Source of the DNA: Arhodomonas sp052060015
GTDB lineage: Bacteria > Pseudomonadota > Gammaproteobacteria > Nitrococcales > Nitrococcaceae
Direction: 5' to 3'
DNA: 64,000 nucleotides
Assembly (NCBI RefSeq): GCF_052060015.1
Contig: NZ_JBPODZ010000006.1
Coordinates: 62,001 to 126,000, forward strand
Of the stretch, positions 10,763-19,493 are shown one piece after another (the first letter of the stretch is position 1; each line of letters starts with the position of its first letter). The notes below the pieces were generated by a model that saw nothing but the letters and a program-made list of their open reading frames with translations, ran no database searches and had not been told where the DNA came from. Position numbers and translations under genes: made by a program.

Positions 10763-11500
10763 ATGGCCGTTTACGCGGAAGAGCTAGGCCGGCGCCTGGG
10801 GGAGGTGTTCGGCGACCGGGTCGGCAACATCGAGATCGCTCATGGCGAGGTAGACGTCGAGGTGGCCCCCGAGGACTTGTTCGCGGTGATGCGCGAGCTC
10901 CGGGACCATGACGGGCTGCGCTTCGAGCAGCTCATCGATATCGCCGGCGTCGACTATGCCGCCTACGGCGAGGACGAGTGGATCACCGAGGAGGCCACCG
11001 CGGTGGGCTTCAGCCGCGGCGTCGACGGCTTTACCACCGGCCGGCTCGGGCTCACCGGCATCTATGGCATCCAGGAGATCCGCTCCAACACGGGGCGGCG
11101 CTTTGCCGCGGTCTACCAGCTGCTGTCGCTGACCCATAACCATCGGCTGCGGGTGCGCTGTTACGCCGGCGACGACAACTTCCCCGTCCTGGATTCCGTG
11201 GTCAGCATCTGGAACGGTGCGGAGTGGTTCGAGCGCGAGGCGTTTGATCTCTACGGCATCGTCTTCGACGGCCACCCGGACCTGCGCCGCATCCTCACGG
11301 ATTACGGTTTCGTGGGCCATCCCTTCCGCAAGGACTTCCCGCTGATCGGCAATGTGGAGGTGCGCTACGACGAGGAGCGTGGCCGCGTGGTCTACGAGCC
11401 GGTCAGCATCGAACCGCGGGTGACGGTGCCGCGGGTGATTCGCGAGGACAACCGCTACACGCGGCCGGCATCCGAGCAGGAGGGTGGCGCCGATGCCTGA
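10763..11500 (+). CDS. nuoC: NADH:quinone oxidoreductase subunit C
   Basis: Peripheral-arm 30-kDa subunit. The signature ERE(A)FDLYGIVFDGHPDLRR and the following DYGFVGHPFRKDFPL are present at about residues 156-195. It is a stand-alone gene, not the NuoCD fusion of enteric bacteria. At 245 residues it is slightly longer than minimal homologues because of an acidic insertion near residues 65-85 (YGEDEWITEEAT). GAGGAGG precedes the ATG, and the stop overlaps nuoD by eight bases. Confidence 0.96.
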   Translation: MAVYAEELGRRLGEVFGDRVGNIEIAHGEVDVEVAPEDLFAVMRELRDHDGLRFEQLIDIAGVDYAAYGEDEWITEEATAVGFSRGVDGFTTGRLGLTGIYGIQEIRSNTGRRFAAVYQLLSLTHNHRLRVRCYAGDDNFPVLDSVVSIWNGAEWFEREAFDLYGIVFDGHPDLRRILTDYGFVGHPFRKDFPLIGNVEVRYDEERGRVVYEPVSIEPRVTVPRVIREDNRYTRPASEQEGGADA

Positions 11501-12746
11501 GATCAGCAGCTACACCATCAACTTCGGTCCCCAGCACCCGGCCGCCCACGGCGTGCTCCGGTTGGTGCTGGAGCTCGAGGGTGAGACCGTGCGCCGGGCC
11601 GATCCCCACGTCGGGCTGCTGCACCGGGCCACCGAGAAGCTAGCCGAGACGAAGCCGTTCAACCACAGCATTGGCTATATGGATCGGCTGGACTACGTGT
11701 CCATGATGTGCAATGAGCACGCCTACGTGCTCGCCATCGAGAAGCTCCTCGGCATCGAGCCGCCGATTCGGGCGCAGTACATCCGCACGATGTTCGACGA
11801 GATCACCCGCATCCTTAATCACTTGATGTGGATCGGCGCCCATGGCCTGGACGTGGGCGCGATGACCGTCTTCCTCTACGCCTTCCGCGAGCGCGAGGAG
11901 CTCATGGACTGCTATGAGGCGGTCAGTGGTGCGCGCATGCACGCGACCTACTATCGTCCCGGAGGGGTCCATCGGGACCTGCCCGGGCAGATGATCCGCT
12001 ACGAGCCCTCGCCCCACCGCTCCGAGGCGGATCTCAAGCGACTGAACAGTGATCGCCAGGGCTCGATGCTGGACTTCCTGGAGGCCTTCTGCGAGCGCTT
12101 CCCGAAGGTGATCGACGAGTTCGAGACCCTGCTTACCGACAACCGCATCTGGAAGCAGCGTCTGGTGGACGTGGCGGTGGTCTCGCCGGAGCGGGCGCTG
12201 CAACTCGGCTTCACCGGGCCGATGCTGCGCGGCTCCGGGGTCGAGTGGGATCTCCGCAAGAAGCAGCCCTATGAGGTCTACGACCGGCTGGACTTCGACA
12301 TCCCCGTGGGGACCAACGGTGACTGCTACGATCGCTACTTGGTGCGCATCGAGGAGATGCGGCAGTCGGTACGTATCATCCAGCAGTGCGCCCAGTGGCT
12401 GCAGCGCAATGCCGGTCCCGTGCGCCTGGAGGATCACAAGGTCACTCCGCCCACGCGGGAGCAGATGAAGGACGACATGGAGTCGCTGATCCATCACTTC
12501 AAGCTGTTCACCGAGGGCTACAGCGTCCCGGAGGGCGAGGTGTACGCCCCGGTGGAGGCGCCGAAGGGCGAGTTCGGCTGCTATCTGATCTCCGATGGCG
12601 CCAACAAGCCCTACCGGGTGAAGCTCCGTGCCCCGGGCTTCCCGCACATGGCCTCCATGGACGAGCTGGCGCGGGGGCACATGATTGCGGACGTGGTCAC
12701 CATCATGGGGACATTGGATATCGTGTTCGGGGAGATTGACCGGTGA
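11493..12746 (+). CDS. nuoD: NADH:quinone oxidoreductase subunit D
   Basis: 49-kDa subunit lining the quinone cavity together with NuoB. The signature FGPQHPAAHGVLRLVLELEG, GLLHRATEKL and GYMDRLDYVSMM are all present, and the C-terminus MGTLDIVFGEIDR is the family ending. ATG at 11493 has GGAGG about nine bases upstream; the in-frame GTG at 11484 abuts that site and is rejected. 417 residues, full length. Confidence 0.97.
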   Translation: MPEISSYTINFGPQHPAAHGVLRLVLELEGETVRRADPHVGLLHRATEKLAETKPFNHSIGYMDRLDYVSMMCNEHAYVLAIEKLLGIEPPIRAQYIRTMFDEITRILNHLMWIGAHGLDVGAMTVFLYAFREREELMDCYEAVSGARMHATYYRPGGVHRDLPGQMIRYEPSPHRSEADLKRLNSDRQGSMLDFLEAFCERFPKVIDEFETLLTDNRIWKQRLVDVAVVSPERALQLGFTGPMLRGSGVEWDLRKKQPYEVYDRLDFDIPVGTNGDCYDRYLVRIEEMRQSVRIIQQCAQWLQRNAGPVRLEDHKVTPPTREQMKDDMESLIHHFKLFTEGYSVPEGEVYAPVEAPKGEFGCYLISDGANKPYRVKLRAPGFPHMASMDELARGHMIADVVTIMGTLDIVFGEIDR

Positions 12747-13252
12747 GCGCCGAGCAGTTGGCCGAAAAGCACCTGACCACCCATCAGCGCGAGGAAATCG
12801 ACCACTGGCTGGGGAAGTTCCCGGACGATGACAAGGGCCGGCGCTCCGCGGTCATTCCGGCATTGCATATCGCCCAGGAGGGCAACGGTGGCTGGCTGTC
12901 CCGGGAGCTCATCGACGCGGTGGCCGAGTACCTGGGCCTGCCACCAGTGAAGGTCTATGAGATCGCCACCTTCTATTCGATGTTCGACACCCAGCCGGTG
13001 GGCCGGCATAAGGTCAATGTATGCACCAACATCTCGTGCATGCTCTGCGGGGGCGAGGAGATCCTCGCCTATATCGAGGAGAAGCTCGGGATCGGCGTCG
13101 GCGAGACCACCAGCGACGGCCGTATCACCCTCAAGCACGAGGATGAATGCCTGGCGGGTTGCACCGGCGCGCCGATGATGCTCGTCGACGAGGCCTATCA
13201 CACCCACCTGACCCGGGAGAAGGTCGACGAGATCCTGGATAACCTGGAGTAG
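12743..13252 (+). CDS. nuoE: NADH:quinone oxidoreductase subunit E (2Fe-2S)
   Basis: Thioredoxin-like 24-kDa subunit that binds cluster N1a. The four ligands lie in NVCTNISCMLCGG and DECLAGCTGAP. ATFYSMFDTQPVG is the conserved helix region. It starts at a GTG whose TG is shared with the nuoD stop (GTGA overlap). The nuoF ATG follows after two bases, keeping the NADH-oxidising module together. Confidence 0.96.
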   Translation: MSAEQLAEKHLTTHQREEIDHWLGKFPDDDKGRRSAVIPALHIAQEGNGGWLSRELIDAVAEYLGLPPVKVYEIATFYSMFDTQPVGRHKVNVCTNISCMLCGGEEILAYIEEKLGIGVGETTSDGRITLKHEDECLAGCTGAPMMLVDEAYHTHLTREKVDEILDNLE

Positions 13253-13254
13253 GT

Positions 13255-14535
13255 ATGGCGAACGAGGTCTGCTACGCAACGCTCCAATTCGACGAGCCGT
13301 GGGCCCTGGAGAACTACCGCAGTATCGGTGGCTATCAGGCCCTGGAGCGCGTGCTCGGCGACGGCATGACGCGCGATGAGGTGATCGAGGAGATCAAGAA
13401 GTCGTCGCTGCGCGGGCGTGGCGGCGCGGGTTTCCCGGCGGGGATGAAGTGGAGCTTCATGCCCAAGGACGCGCCGGGTCCGAAATACCTGCTCTGTAAC
13501 TCCGATGAGTCAGAACCGGGCACCAGCAAGGACCGGGACATCCTGCGCTATAACCCCCATGCCCTGATCGAGGGGATGGTGATCGCCGGCTACGCCATGG
13601 GCGCCACCCACGGCTATAACTACATGCGCGGCGAATTCATGAAAGAGCCGTTCGAGCGCATGGAGCAGGCCCTGGCGGAGGCCAAGGCGGCGGGCTACGT
13701 GGGCGAGGATATCCTGGGCAGCGGCTTCGACTTCCGGCTGGAGAATTATATCGGCGCCGGTGCCTATATCTGCGGCGAGGAATCGGCGTTGATGGAGTCC
13801 CTGGAAGGCAAGAAGGGGCAACCGCGCAACAAACCGCCGTTCCCGGCCCAGTTCGGCGTCTACGGCCGACCCACCACCATCAATAACACCGAGACCCTGG
13901 CCTCGGTGCCGTCGATCATCCGCAACGGGGCGGACTGGTTCCTGGAGATGGGAATCCCCAACGCCGGGGGCACCAAGATCTTTTCGGTGAGCGGGCACGT
14001 GAACCGGCCGGGTAATTTCGAGATCCCGCTGGGCACGCCGTTCAAGGATCTCTTGGAGATGGCCGGCGGCGTGCGGGACGGGCGCGAGCTCAAGGCGGTG
14101 ATCCCCGGCGGTTCGTCCATGCCCATGCTGCCCGGGGAGATCATGATGGATCTCACCATGGACTATGACGCCATCCAGAAGGCGGGCTCCGGGCTCGGGT
14201 CGGGGGCGGTGGTGGTCATGGATGAGACCACGGACATGGTCAAGGCGTTGCTGCGTATCTCCCGGTTTTATTACGCCGAGTCCTGCGGGCAGTGTACCCC
14301 GTGCCGGGAGGGTACGGGCTGGATGCACCGCGTGATCAAGCGAATCTACGAGGGCAAGGGGCGCGCCGAGGACCTCGAGATGCTGGAGGCGGCGGCCGGG
14401 CAGATCGCCGGGCACACCATCTGCGCCTTCGGTGAGGCGGCGGCCTGGCCAGTGCAGGGGGTGCTCAAGCACTGGCGCCACGAGTTCGAGTACTACATCG
14501 AGCACAAGCGCTCCATGGTTGAGGCGGCAGCATGA
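13255..14535 (+). CDS. nuoF: NADH:quinone oxidoreductase subunit F (FMN, N3)
   Basis: 51-kDa subunit that oxidises NADH through FMN and cluster N3. RGRGGAGFPAGMKW is the FMN/NADH-binding glycine-rich loop, LLCNSDESEPGTSKDRD the second, GAGAYICGEESALMESLEG the third, and the N3 cysteines are in ESCGQCTPCREG plus HTICAFGE. 426 residues, full length. The stop overlaps nuoG (ATGA). Confidence 0.97.
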   Translation: MANEVCYATLQFDEPWALENYRSIGGYQALERVLGDGMTRDEVIEEIKKSSLRGRGGAGFPAGMKWSFMPKDAPGPKYLLCNSDESEPGTSKDRDILRYNPHALIEGMVIAGYAMGATHGYNYMRGEFMKEPFERMEQALAEAKAAGYVGEDILGSGFDFRLENYIGAGAYICGEESALMESLEGKKGQPRNKPPFPAQFGVYGRPTTINNTETLASVPSIIRNGADWFLEMGIPNAGGTKIFSVSGHVNRPGNFEIPLGTPFKDLLEMAGGVRDGRELKAVIPGGSSMPMLPGEIMMDLTMDYDAIQKAGSGLGSGAVVVMDETTDMVKALLRISRFYYAESCGQCTPCREGTGWMHRVIKRIYEGKGRAEDLEMLEAAAGQIAGHTICAFGEAAAWPVQGVLKHWRHEFEYYIEHKRSMVEAAA

Positions 14536-16916
14536 ACGCGAAGGTCGAGCAAGCCAATCCGGACATGGTCACCGTTACCATCGACGGCCGCGAGGTCGAG
14601 GCCCCGAAGGGGGCGACGATCATCCAGGTGGCCGACGAGCAGGGCATCGACATCCCGCGTTTCTGCTATCACCGCAAGCTCTCGGCGCCGGCGAACTGCC
14701 GGATGTGCCTGGTGGACGTGGAGATGAACGGACGCCCGGCACCGAAGCCGCTGCCCGCCTGCGCCACGGCGGTGGGGGACGGCATGAACGTCTCCACCCA
14801 GTCGGAACGCGCGCTCAAGGCCCAGAAGGGGGTGATGGAGTTCCTGCTCATCAACCACCCCCTGGACTGCCCCATCTGCGATCAGGGCGGCGAATGCGAG
14901 CTCCAGGACATCTCCATGGGTTACGGCCGCAGCGTCTCGCGCTTTGTGGAGCGCAAGCGCGTGGTCAAGGACGAGGACCTCGGGCCGCTGGTGGCCACGG
15001 AGATGACCCGCTGCATCCACTGCACCCGCTGCGTGCGCTTCCTCGACGAGATCGCCGGCACCTCGGAGCTCGGGGGGATGTACCGTGGCGAGCACATGGA
15101 GATCGGCACCTGGGTGGGGCTCGGCGTGCACTCGGAGCTCTCCGGTAACATCATCGACCTCTGCCCGGTGGGCGCGCTGACGAACAAGCCCTTCCGCTTC
15201 CGCGCACGGGCTTGGGAGATGCTGAGCCACCCCTCGGTGAGCCCGCATGATCCCATTGGCGCGAACGTCAAGCTCCACCACGTCCGTGGGACGATCAAGC
15301 GCGTGGTGCCCGCCGATAACGAAGCGGTGAACGAGACCTGGATCGCCGATCGCGATCGATTCAGCTATGAGGGCATCTACAGCGACGACCGCCTCGCTGC
15401 GCCGCTGATCAAGATCAACGGGCAGTGGAAGGAGACCGACTGGGAGACCGCCCTCGAGCACACCGTCTCCGGGCTGCGCCATGTGTTGCGTGAGCATGGT
15501 CCGGAGGGCCTCGGCGCCCTCGTCTCGCCCAATGCCACCACCGAGGAGATGTACCTGCTCGCGCGTTTGGTGCGGGAGCTAGGCAGCGAGAACATCGATC
15601 ACCGGTTGCGCCAGGCGGATTGCCGCGACGATGCGCGGGCACCGGCGTGGCCGTATCTGGGCCGCTCGATCGCCTCCATGGCGGAGGTCGACGCCGCCTT
15701 GGTGGTGGGTAGCCACCTTCGCTGGGAGGTTCCCCTGCTCAACCATCGCCTGCGCCAGGCGACCTTGCGCGGGGGGGCGATCATGTTCCTCAACCCCCGC
15801 TACCATCAGTGGAACTACGCCCCTGCCGCGGAACGGGTCGTCCACCCCGGGGCCATGCCCCGGGAGCTGGCGGCTATCGCCGGCGCGGTGGCCGCCTTGC
15901 AGTCCGTGGAGCTGCCGAAGTGGGTGGGCGCCTACGCAGCAGAGCCGGACGACGGTCACCGGGAAGTGGCCCGGCGACTGGTGGAGGCGGACGACGCAGC
16001 GATCCTGACGGGGGCCCTGGTGGAAGGGCACCCGGCCGGCGCGGAGCTCCGTGCGCTGGCCGCTTTGGTGGCACGGCTCGCCGGCGCCACCCTGGGTGTG
16101 CTGGCCTCCGGCGGCAATAGCGCCGGCGGCTGGATCGCCGGGGCCGTGCCCGCGGCGGGGCGGGGTCTGCCGGCAACGCAGATGCTCGGCAAGGGCCTCC
16201 CCGCCTACATCACCCTGGGCGTGGAGCCGGAGCATGACTGCTGGGACGGTGCCGCCGCCGAGTGTGCCCTGGCCGGCGCCGAGCTGGCGGTGGCCCTGAG
16301 CCCCTGGTGCTCCGAGCGAATGAAGGCCTGGGCGGACGTGATCCTGCCGGTGGCCACTTTCGGCGAGACGGCGGGCAGCTATGTCAACGCCCACGGTGAC
16401 TGGCAGACCTTCGCGGGCGTGGGTCGACCGGTGGGGGAGGCGCGGCCCGCCTGGCGGCTGCTGCGGGTGCTGGGTAATCTCCTCGAGCTGGACGGTTACG
16501 ACTATCAGGCACCGGACGAGATCCATGCCGAGCTGCGCGAGCGCGCCGATGACGCGCTGCCGGACACCCTTGCTTGGGAGGGTGACGTCGGCGACCGGGT
16601 GGAGCTCGACGGGCTGGTGCGTGCCGGCGGTATCGCGATCTATGGCGCCGATGCCCTGGTGCGCCGGGGCGAGGCGCTCCAGCACACCGTACAGGCACGG
16701 CCGGCGCGCGCGGTCATGGCCCCGGAGACGGGCGCCGCCCAAGGTGTGGCGGACGGTGATTCGGTCCGCCTGCAGGTGGGCGAGGGTGAGCCGCGGCGGA
16801 TGATCGTGGTCCACGATGACGCGGTGCCGGCGGATACGGTGTGGGTGGACGCCGGGCTGGCGGGCAGCGAGGGCCTCGGGCCGTTGCTCGCCGCGGTGAC
16901 CCTCCGCGCCGACTGA
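14532..16916 (+). CDS. nuoG: NADH:quinone oxidoreductase subunit G
   Basis: Largest peripheral-arm subunit. The N-terminal ferredoxin domain has N1b ligands in PRFCYHRKLSAPANCRMCLV, then HPLDCPICDQGGECELQD (N5 region) and CIHCTRCVRF (N4), followed by a molybdopterin-oxidoreductase-like domain without cofactor. I find no CxxCxxxC cluster after residue 215, so the extra N7 cluster of E. coli NuoG appears absent, as in mitochondrial and alphaproteobacterial enzymes. The C-terminal third is more divergent. 794 residues. Confidence 0.96.
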   Translation: MNAKVEQANPDMVTVTIDGREVEAPKGATIIQVADEQGIDIPRFCYHRKLSAPANCRMCLVDVEMNGRPAPKPLPACATAVGDGMNVSTQSERALKAQKGVMEFLLINHPLDCPICDQGGECELQDISMGYGRSVSRFVERKRVVKDEDLGPLVATEMTRCIHCTRCVRFLDEIAGTSELGGMYRGEHMEIGTWVGLGVHSELSGNIIDLCPVGALTNKPFRFRARAWEMLSHPSVSPHDPIGANVKLHHVRGTIKRVVPADNEAVNETWIADRDRFSYEGIYSDDRLAAPLIKINGQWKETDWETALEHTVSGLRHVLREHGPEGLGALVSPNATTEEMYLLARLVRELGSENIDHRLRQADCRDDARAPAWPYLGRSIASMAEVDAALVVGSHLRWEVPLLNHRLRQATLRGGAIMFLNPRYHQWNYAPAAERVVHPGAMPRELAAIAGAVAALQSVELPKWVGAYAAEPDDGHREVARRLVEADDAAILTGALVEGHPAGAELRALAALVARLAGATLGVLASGGNSAGGWIAGAVPAAGRGLPATQMLGKGLPAYITLGVEPEHDCWDGAAAECALAGAELAVALSPWCSERMKAWADVILPVATFGETAGSYVNAHGDWQTFAGVGRPVGEARPAWRLLRVLGNLLELDGYDYQAPDEIHAELRERADDALPDTLAWEGDVGDRVELDGLVRAGGIAIYGADALVRRGEALQHTVQARPARAVMAPETGAAQGVADGDSVRLQVGEGEPRRMIVVHDDAVPADTVWVDAGLAGSEGLGPLLAAVTLRAD

Positions 16917-16953
16917 TCGGCACAGATCGCTTCAATCACAAGGCAAAACGGGC

Positions 16954-17973
16954 ATGGCGGAAATTCTCGAGCTTTTGTGGATCCTGGCGAAGATCGTGGT
17001 ACTGCTGGTACCGCTGCTTCTCGCCGTGGCGTACATGACCTATGCCGAGCGCAAGGTCATAAGCTGGATGCAGCTACGCCGGGGGCCGAATCGGGTGGGT
17101 GCCTACGGGTTGCTGCAGCCCATCGCCGACGCCCTGAAGCTGATGCTCAAGGAGATCGTGCTACCGCTGAACGCCAACCGCGGTCTTTTCGTGATCGCGC
17201 CGATGCTCTCGATCATGCCCGCGCTCGCCGCCTGGGCGGTGCTCCCGGTGGGCGAGGGCCTGGTGATCGCCGACATCAATGCCGGCCTGCTGTACGTGCT
17301 GGCCATGGCATCCCTGGGCGTCTATGGCGTCATCGTCGCCGGCTGGGCGTCCAACTCGAAGTATGCACTGCTTGGCGCGTTGCGCGCCGGTGCCCAGGTG
17401 GTCTCCTATGAGATCGCCATGGGCTTCGCCTTGGTGGGCGTGCTGATGGCCGCCGGCAGCCTCAATATCAGCGAGATCGTAGAGGCCCAGGCAGGACCGA
17501 TCTGGAACTGGTTCTGGTTGCCGCTATTGCCGCTGTTCCTGGTCTACTGGATCTCCGGGGTCGCGGAAACCAACCGCCTGCCCTTCGATGTGGCGGAGGG
17601 CGAGTCCGAGATCGTCGCCGGCTTCCACGTCGAGTATTCGGGCATGGCCTTCGCGGTGTTCTTCCTCGCCGAGTACGCCAACATGATCCTGATCTCCGGA
17701 TTGGCGGCGATCATGTTCCTCGGTGGCTGGTATTCGCCCTTCCATGGGTTGCCGGTGATCGGGCCGATCTTCGATTTGGTACCGGGTATCATCTGGTTCT
17801 GCCTCAAGGCGGCGTTCTTCCTGTTCTGCTACATCTGGTTCCGGGGCACCTTTCCCCGGTACCGCTACGACCAGATCATGCGTCTGGGCTGGAAGGTGTT
17901 GATCCCGGTGACCGTTGTCTGGTTGGTCGTGGAGTCGGTGTTTATCCTCACCGGCTTCGGTCCCTGGTTTTAG
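16954..17973 (+). CDS. nuoH: NADH:quinone oxidoreductase subunit H
   Basis: Membrane subunit (ND1 homologue) that joins the quinone cavity to the proton path; eight predicted helices. TYAERKVISWMQLRRGPNRVG and the acidic loop ISGVAETNRLPFDVAEGESE are the two ND1 signatures. 339 residues. The gap to nuoG is 37 bases, enough for its own ribosome-binding site. Confidence 0.97.
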   Translation: MAEILELLWILAKIVVLLVPLLLAVAYMTYAERKVISWMQLRRGPNRVGAYGLLQPIADALKLMLKEIVLPLNANRGLFVIAPMLSIMPALAAWAVLPVGEGLVIADINAGLLYVLAMASLGVYGVIVAGWASNSKYALLGALRAGAQVVSYEIAMGFALVGVLMAAGSLNISEIVEAQAGPIWNWFWLPLLPLFLVYWISGVAETNRLPFDVAEGESEIVAGFHVEYSGMAFAVFFLAEYANMILISGLAAIMFLGGWYSPFHGLPVIGPIFDLVPGIIWFCLKAAFFLFCYIWFRGTFPRYRYDQIMRLGWKVLIPVTVVWLVVESVFILTGFGPWF

Positions 17974-17995
17974 GCCCTGAGTACGGGAGGCTTGC

Positions 17996-18484
17996 ATGCA
18001 AGCGATACGCGAGTTCTTCAACAGCTTCCTGTTGGTGGAGCTGGTCAAGGGCCTGCGGCTGACCGGCCGCCATCTGTTTGACGAGAAGTACACGATTGAG
18101 TACCCGGAGGAGAAGGCGCCGCAGTCGCCGCGCTTCCGTGGCCGCCACGCCCTGCGCCGCTACCCCAACGGCGAGGAGCGTTGCATTGCCTGCAAGCTCT
18201 GCGAGGCGGTGTGCCCGGCGCTTGCGATTACCATCGAGTCCGAGCCCCGCGAGGACGGCACGCGGCGCACGACCCGCTATGACATCGATCTGTTCAAGTG
18301 TATCTACTGCGGCTTCTGCGAGGAGTCCTGCCCGGTGGATTCCATCGTGGAGACACGGGTGTACGAGTACCACTTCGAGGAGCGCGGCGAGCAGATCGTG
18401 AACAAGCAGCAGCTGCTCGCCTTCGGCGACGAATACGAAGAGCAGCTCGCCCGGGACCGGGCGGCGGATGCCCCGTATCGGTAA
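17996..18484 (+). CDS. nuoI: NADH:quinone oxidoreductase subunit I (2x 4Fe-4S)
   Basis: 23-kDa ferredoxin-like subunit carrying clusters N6a and N6b between the NuoG and NuoB clusters. The two complete motifs are CIACKLCEAVCP and CIYCGFCEESCP. An N-terminal amphipathic helix (AIREFFNSFLLVELVKGL) anchors it at the membrane arm. 162 residues, full length. Confidence 0.97.
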   Translation: MQAIREFFNSFLLVELVKGLRLTGRHLFDEKYTIEYPEEKAPQSPRFRGRHALRRYPNGEERCIACKLCEAVCPALAITIESEPREDGTRRTTRYDIDLFKCIYCGFCEESCPVDSIVETRVYEYHFEERGEQIVNKQQLLAFGDEYEEQLARDRAADAPYR

Positions 18485-18522
18485 GGCGACCGGCCCCACT
18501 GGCCAACGAGGAATGAGGCGAC

Positions 18523-19140
18523 GTGATTGAGCTGATCATTTTCTACGTGTTCGCGGCGGTGTTGATCTTCGCCGCCGCCATGGTGATCACCGCGCGCAAC
18601 CCGGTGCACTCGGCGCTGTTCCTGGTGCTGGCGTTTTTCAACAGCGGGGTGCTCTGGGTGATGGCCCAGGCCGAGTTCCTGGGGATCGCCGTGGTGCTGG
18701 TCTACGTCGGGGCGGTCATGGTGCTGTTCCTGTTCGTGGTAATGATGCTCGACATCAACGTCGCACCGCTGCGCGAGGGCTTCGCCCGCTACCTGCCCGT
18801 CGGAGCGGCTGTGGGCTTGGCCATGCTGCTGGAGATGCTGCTGGTGATCGGCTCCGGCGAGCTCTCCGCCGTGGGCCTCGCCGGCAGCGGCGGGGAGGGC
18901 CTGGGCGGTGTCGGCACCGAGCAGAGCAACACCGCGCTCATCGGCAACGTGCTGTATACGGTCTACGTCTATGCCTTCGAGGTGGCGTCGGTGATCCTGC
19001 TGGTCGCGATCATCGCGGCGATCATGTTGACCCTGCGGCGGCGGCCCGGGACCAAGCACCAGGACATCGCCCGGCAGGTGCGTACCCACAAGGCCGAGCG
19101 TCTGCGGGTGGTGTCCATGAAATCGGAAAAACGAGAGTAA
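18523..19140 (+). CDS. nuoJ: NADH:quinone oxidoreductase subunit J
   Basis: ND6 homologue with five predicted membrane helices; VYVGAVMVLFLFVVMMLDI is the conserved third helix with the pi-bulge region. It starts at GTG 18523, preceded by GAGGAATGAGG. The glycine/serine-rich insert between helices 4 and 5 (about 112-130) and the basic C-terminal tail are variable in the family. 205 residues. Confidence 0.95.
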   Translation: MIELIIFYVFAAVLIFAAAMVITARNPVHSALFLVLAFFNSGVLWVMAQAEFLGIAVVLVYVGAVMVLFLFVVMMLDINVAPLREGFARYLPVGAAVGLAMLLEMLLVIGSGELSAVGLAGSGGEGLGGVGTEQSNTALIGNVLYTVYVYAFEVASVILLVAIIAAIMLTLRRRPGTKHQDIARQVRTHKAERLRVVSMKSEKRE

Positions 19141-19183
19141 CCGCGGCGTGACGCCGTAAACCCCACGACCGTCGGGACGAAGC

Positions 19184-19489
19184 ATGCTGGAACTGTCGCA
19201 TTATCTGGTGCTCGGGGCGATCCTGTTCAGCCTCGGTGTGGCGGGGATCTTCCTCAATCGCAAGAACGCGTTGATCCTGCTCATGTCCATCGAGCTGATC
19301 CTGCTTGCGGTGAACTTCAATTTCATCGGCTTCTCGAGCGCCTTCGGGGACATCCACGGGCAGGTCTTCGTGTTCTTCATCCTCACCGTGGCGGCCGCGG
19401 AGTCGGCCATCGGGCTGGCCATCCTGGTGGTGCTTTTCCGCAATCGCGGCACCATCAATGTCGGCGATCTTGACAGTATGAAGGGCTGA
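19184..19489 (+). CDS. nuoK: NADH:quinone oxidoreductase subunit K
   Basis: ND4L homologue, 101 residues and three helices. The functional glutamates are kept in SIELILLAVN (helix 2) and VAAAESAIGLAI (helix 3). It is followed after four bases by nuoL. Confidence 0.96.
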   Translation: MLELSHYLVLGAILFSLGVAGIFLNRKNALILLMSIELILLAVNFNFIGFSSAFGDIHGQVFVFFILTVAAAESAIGLAILVVLFRNRGTINVGDLDSMKG

Positions 19490-19493
19490 TCGA

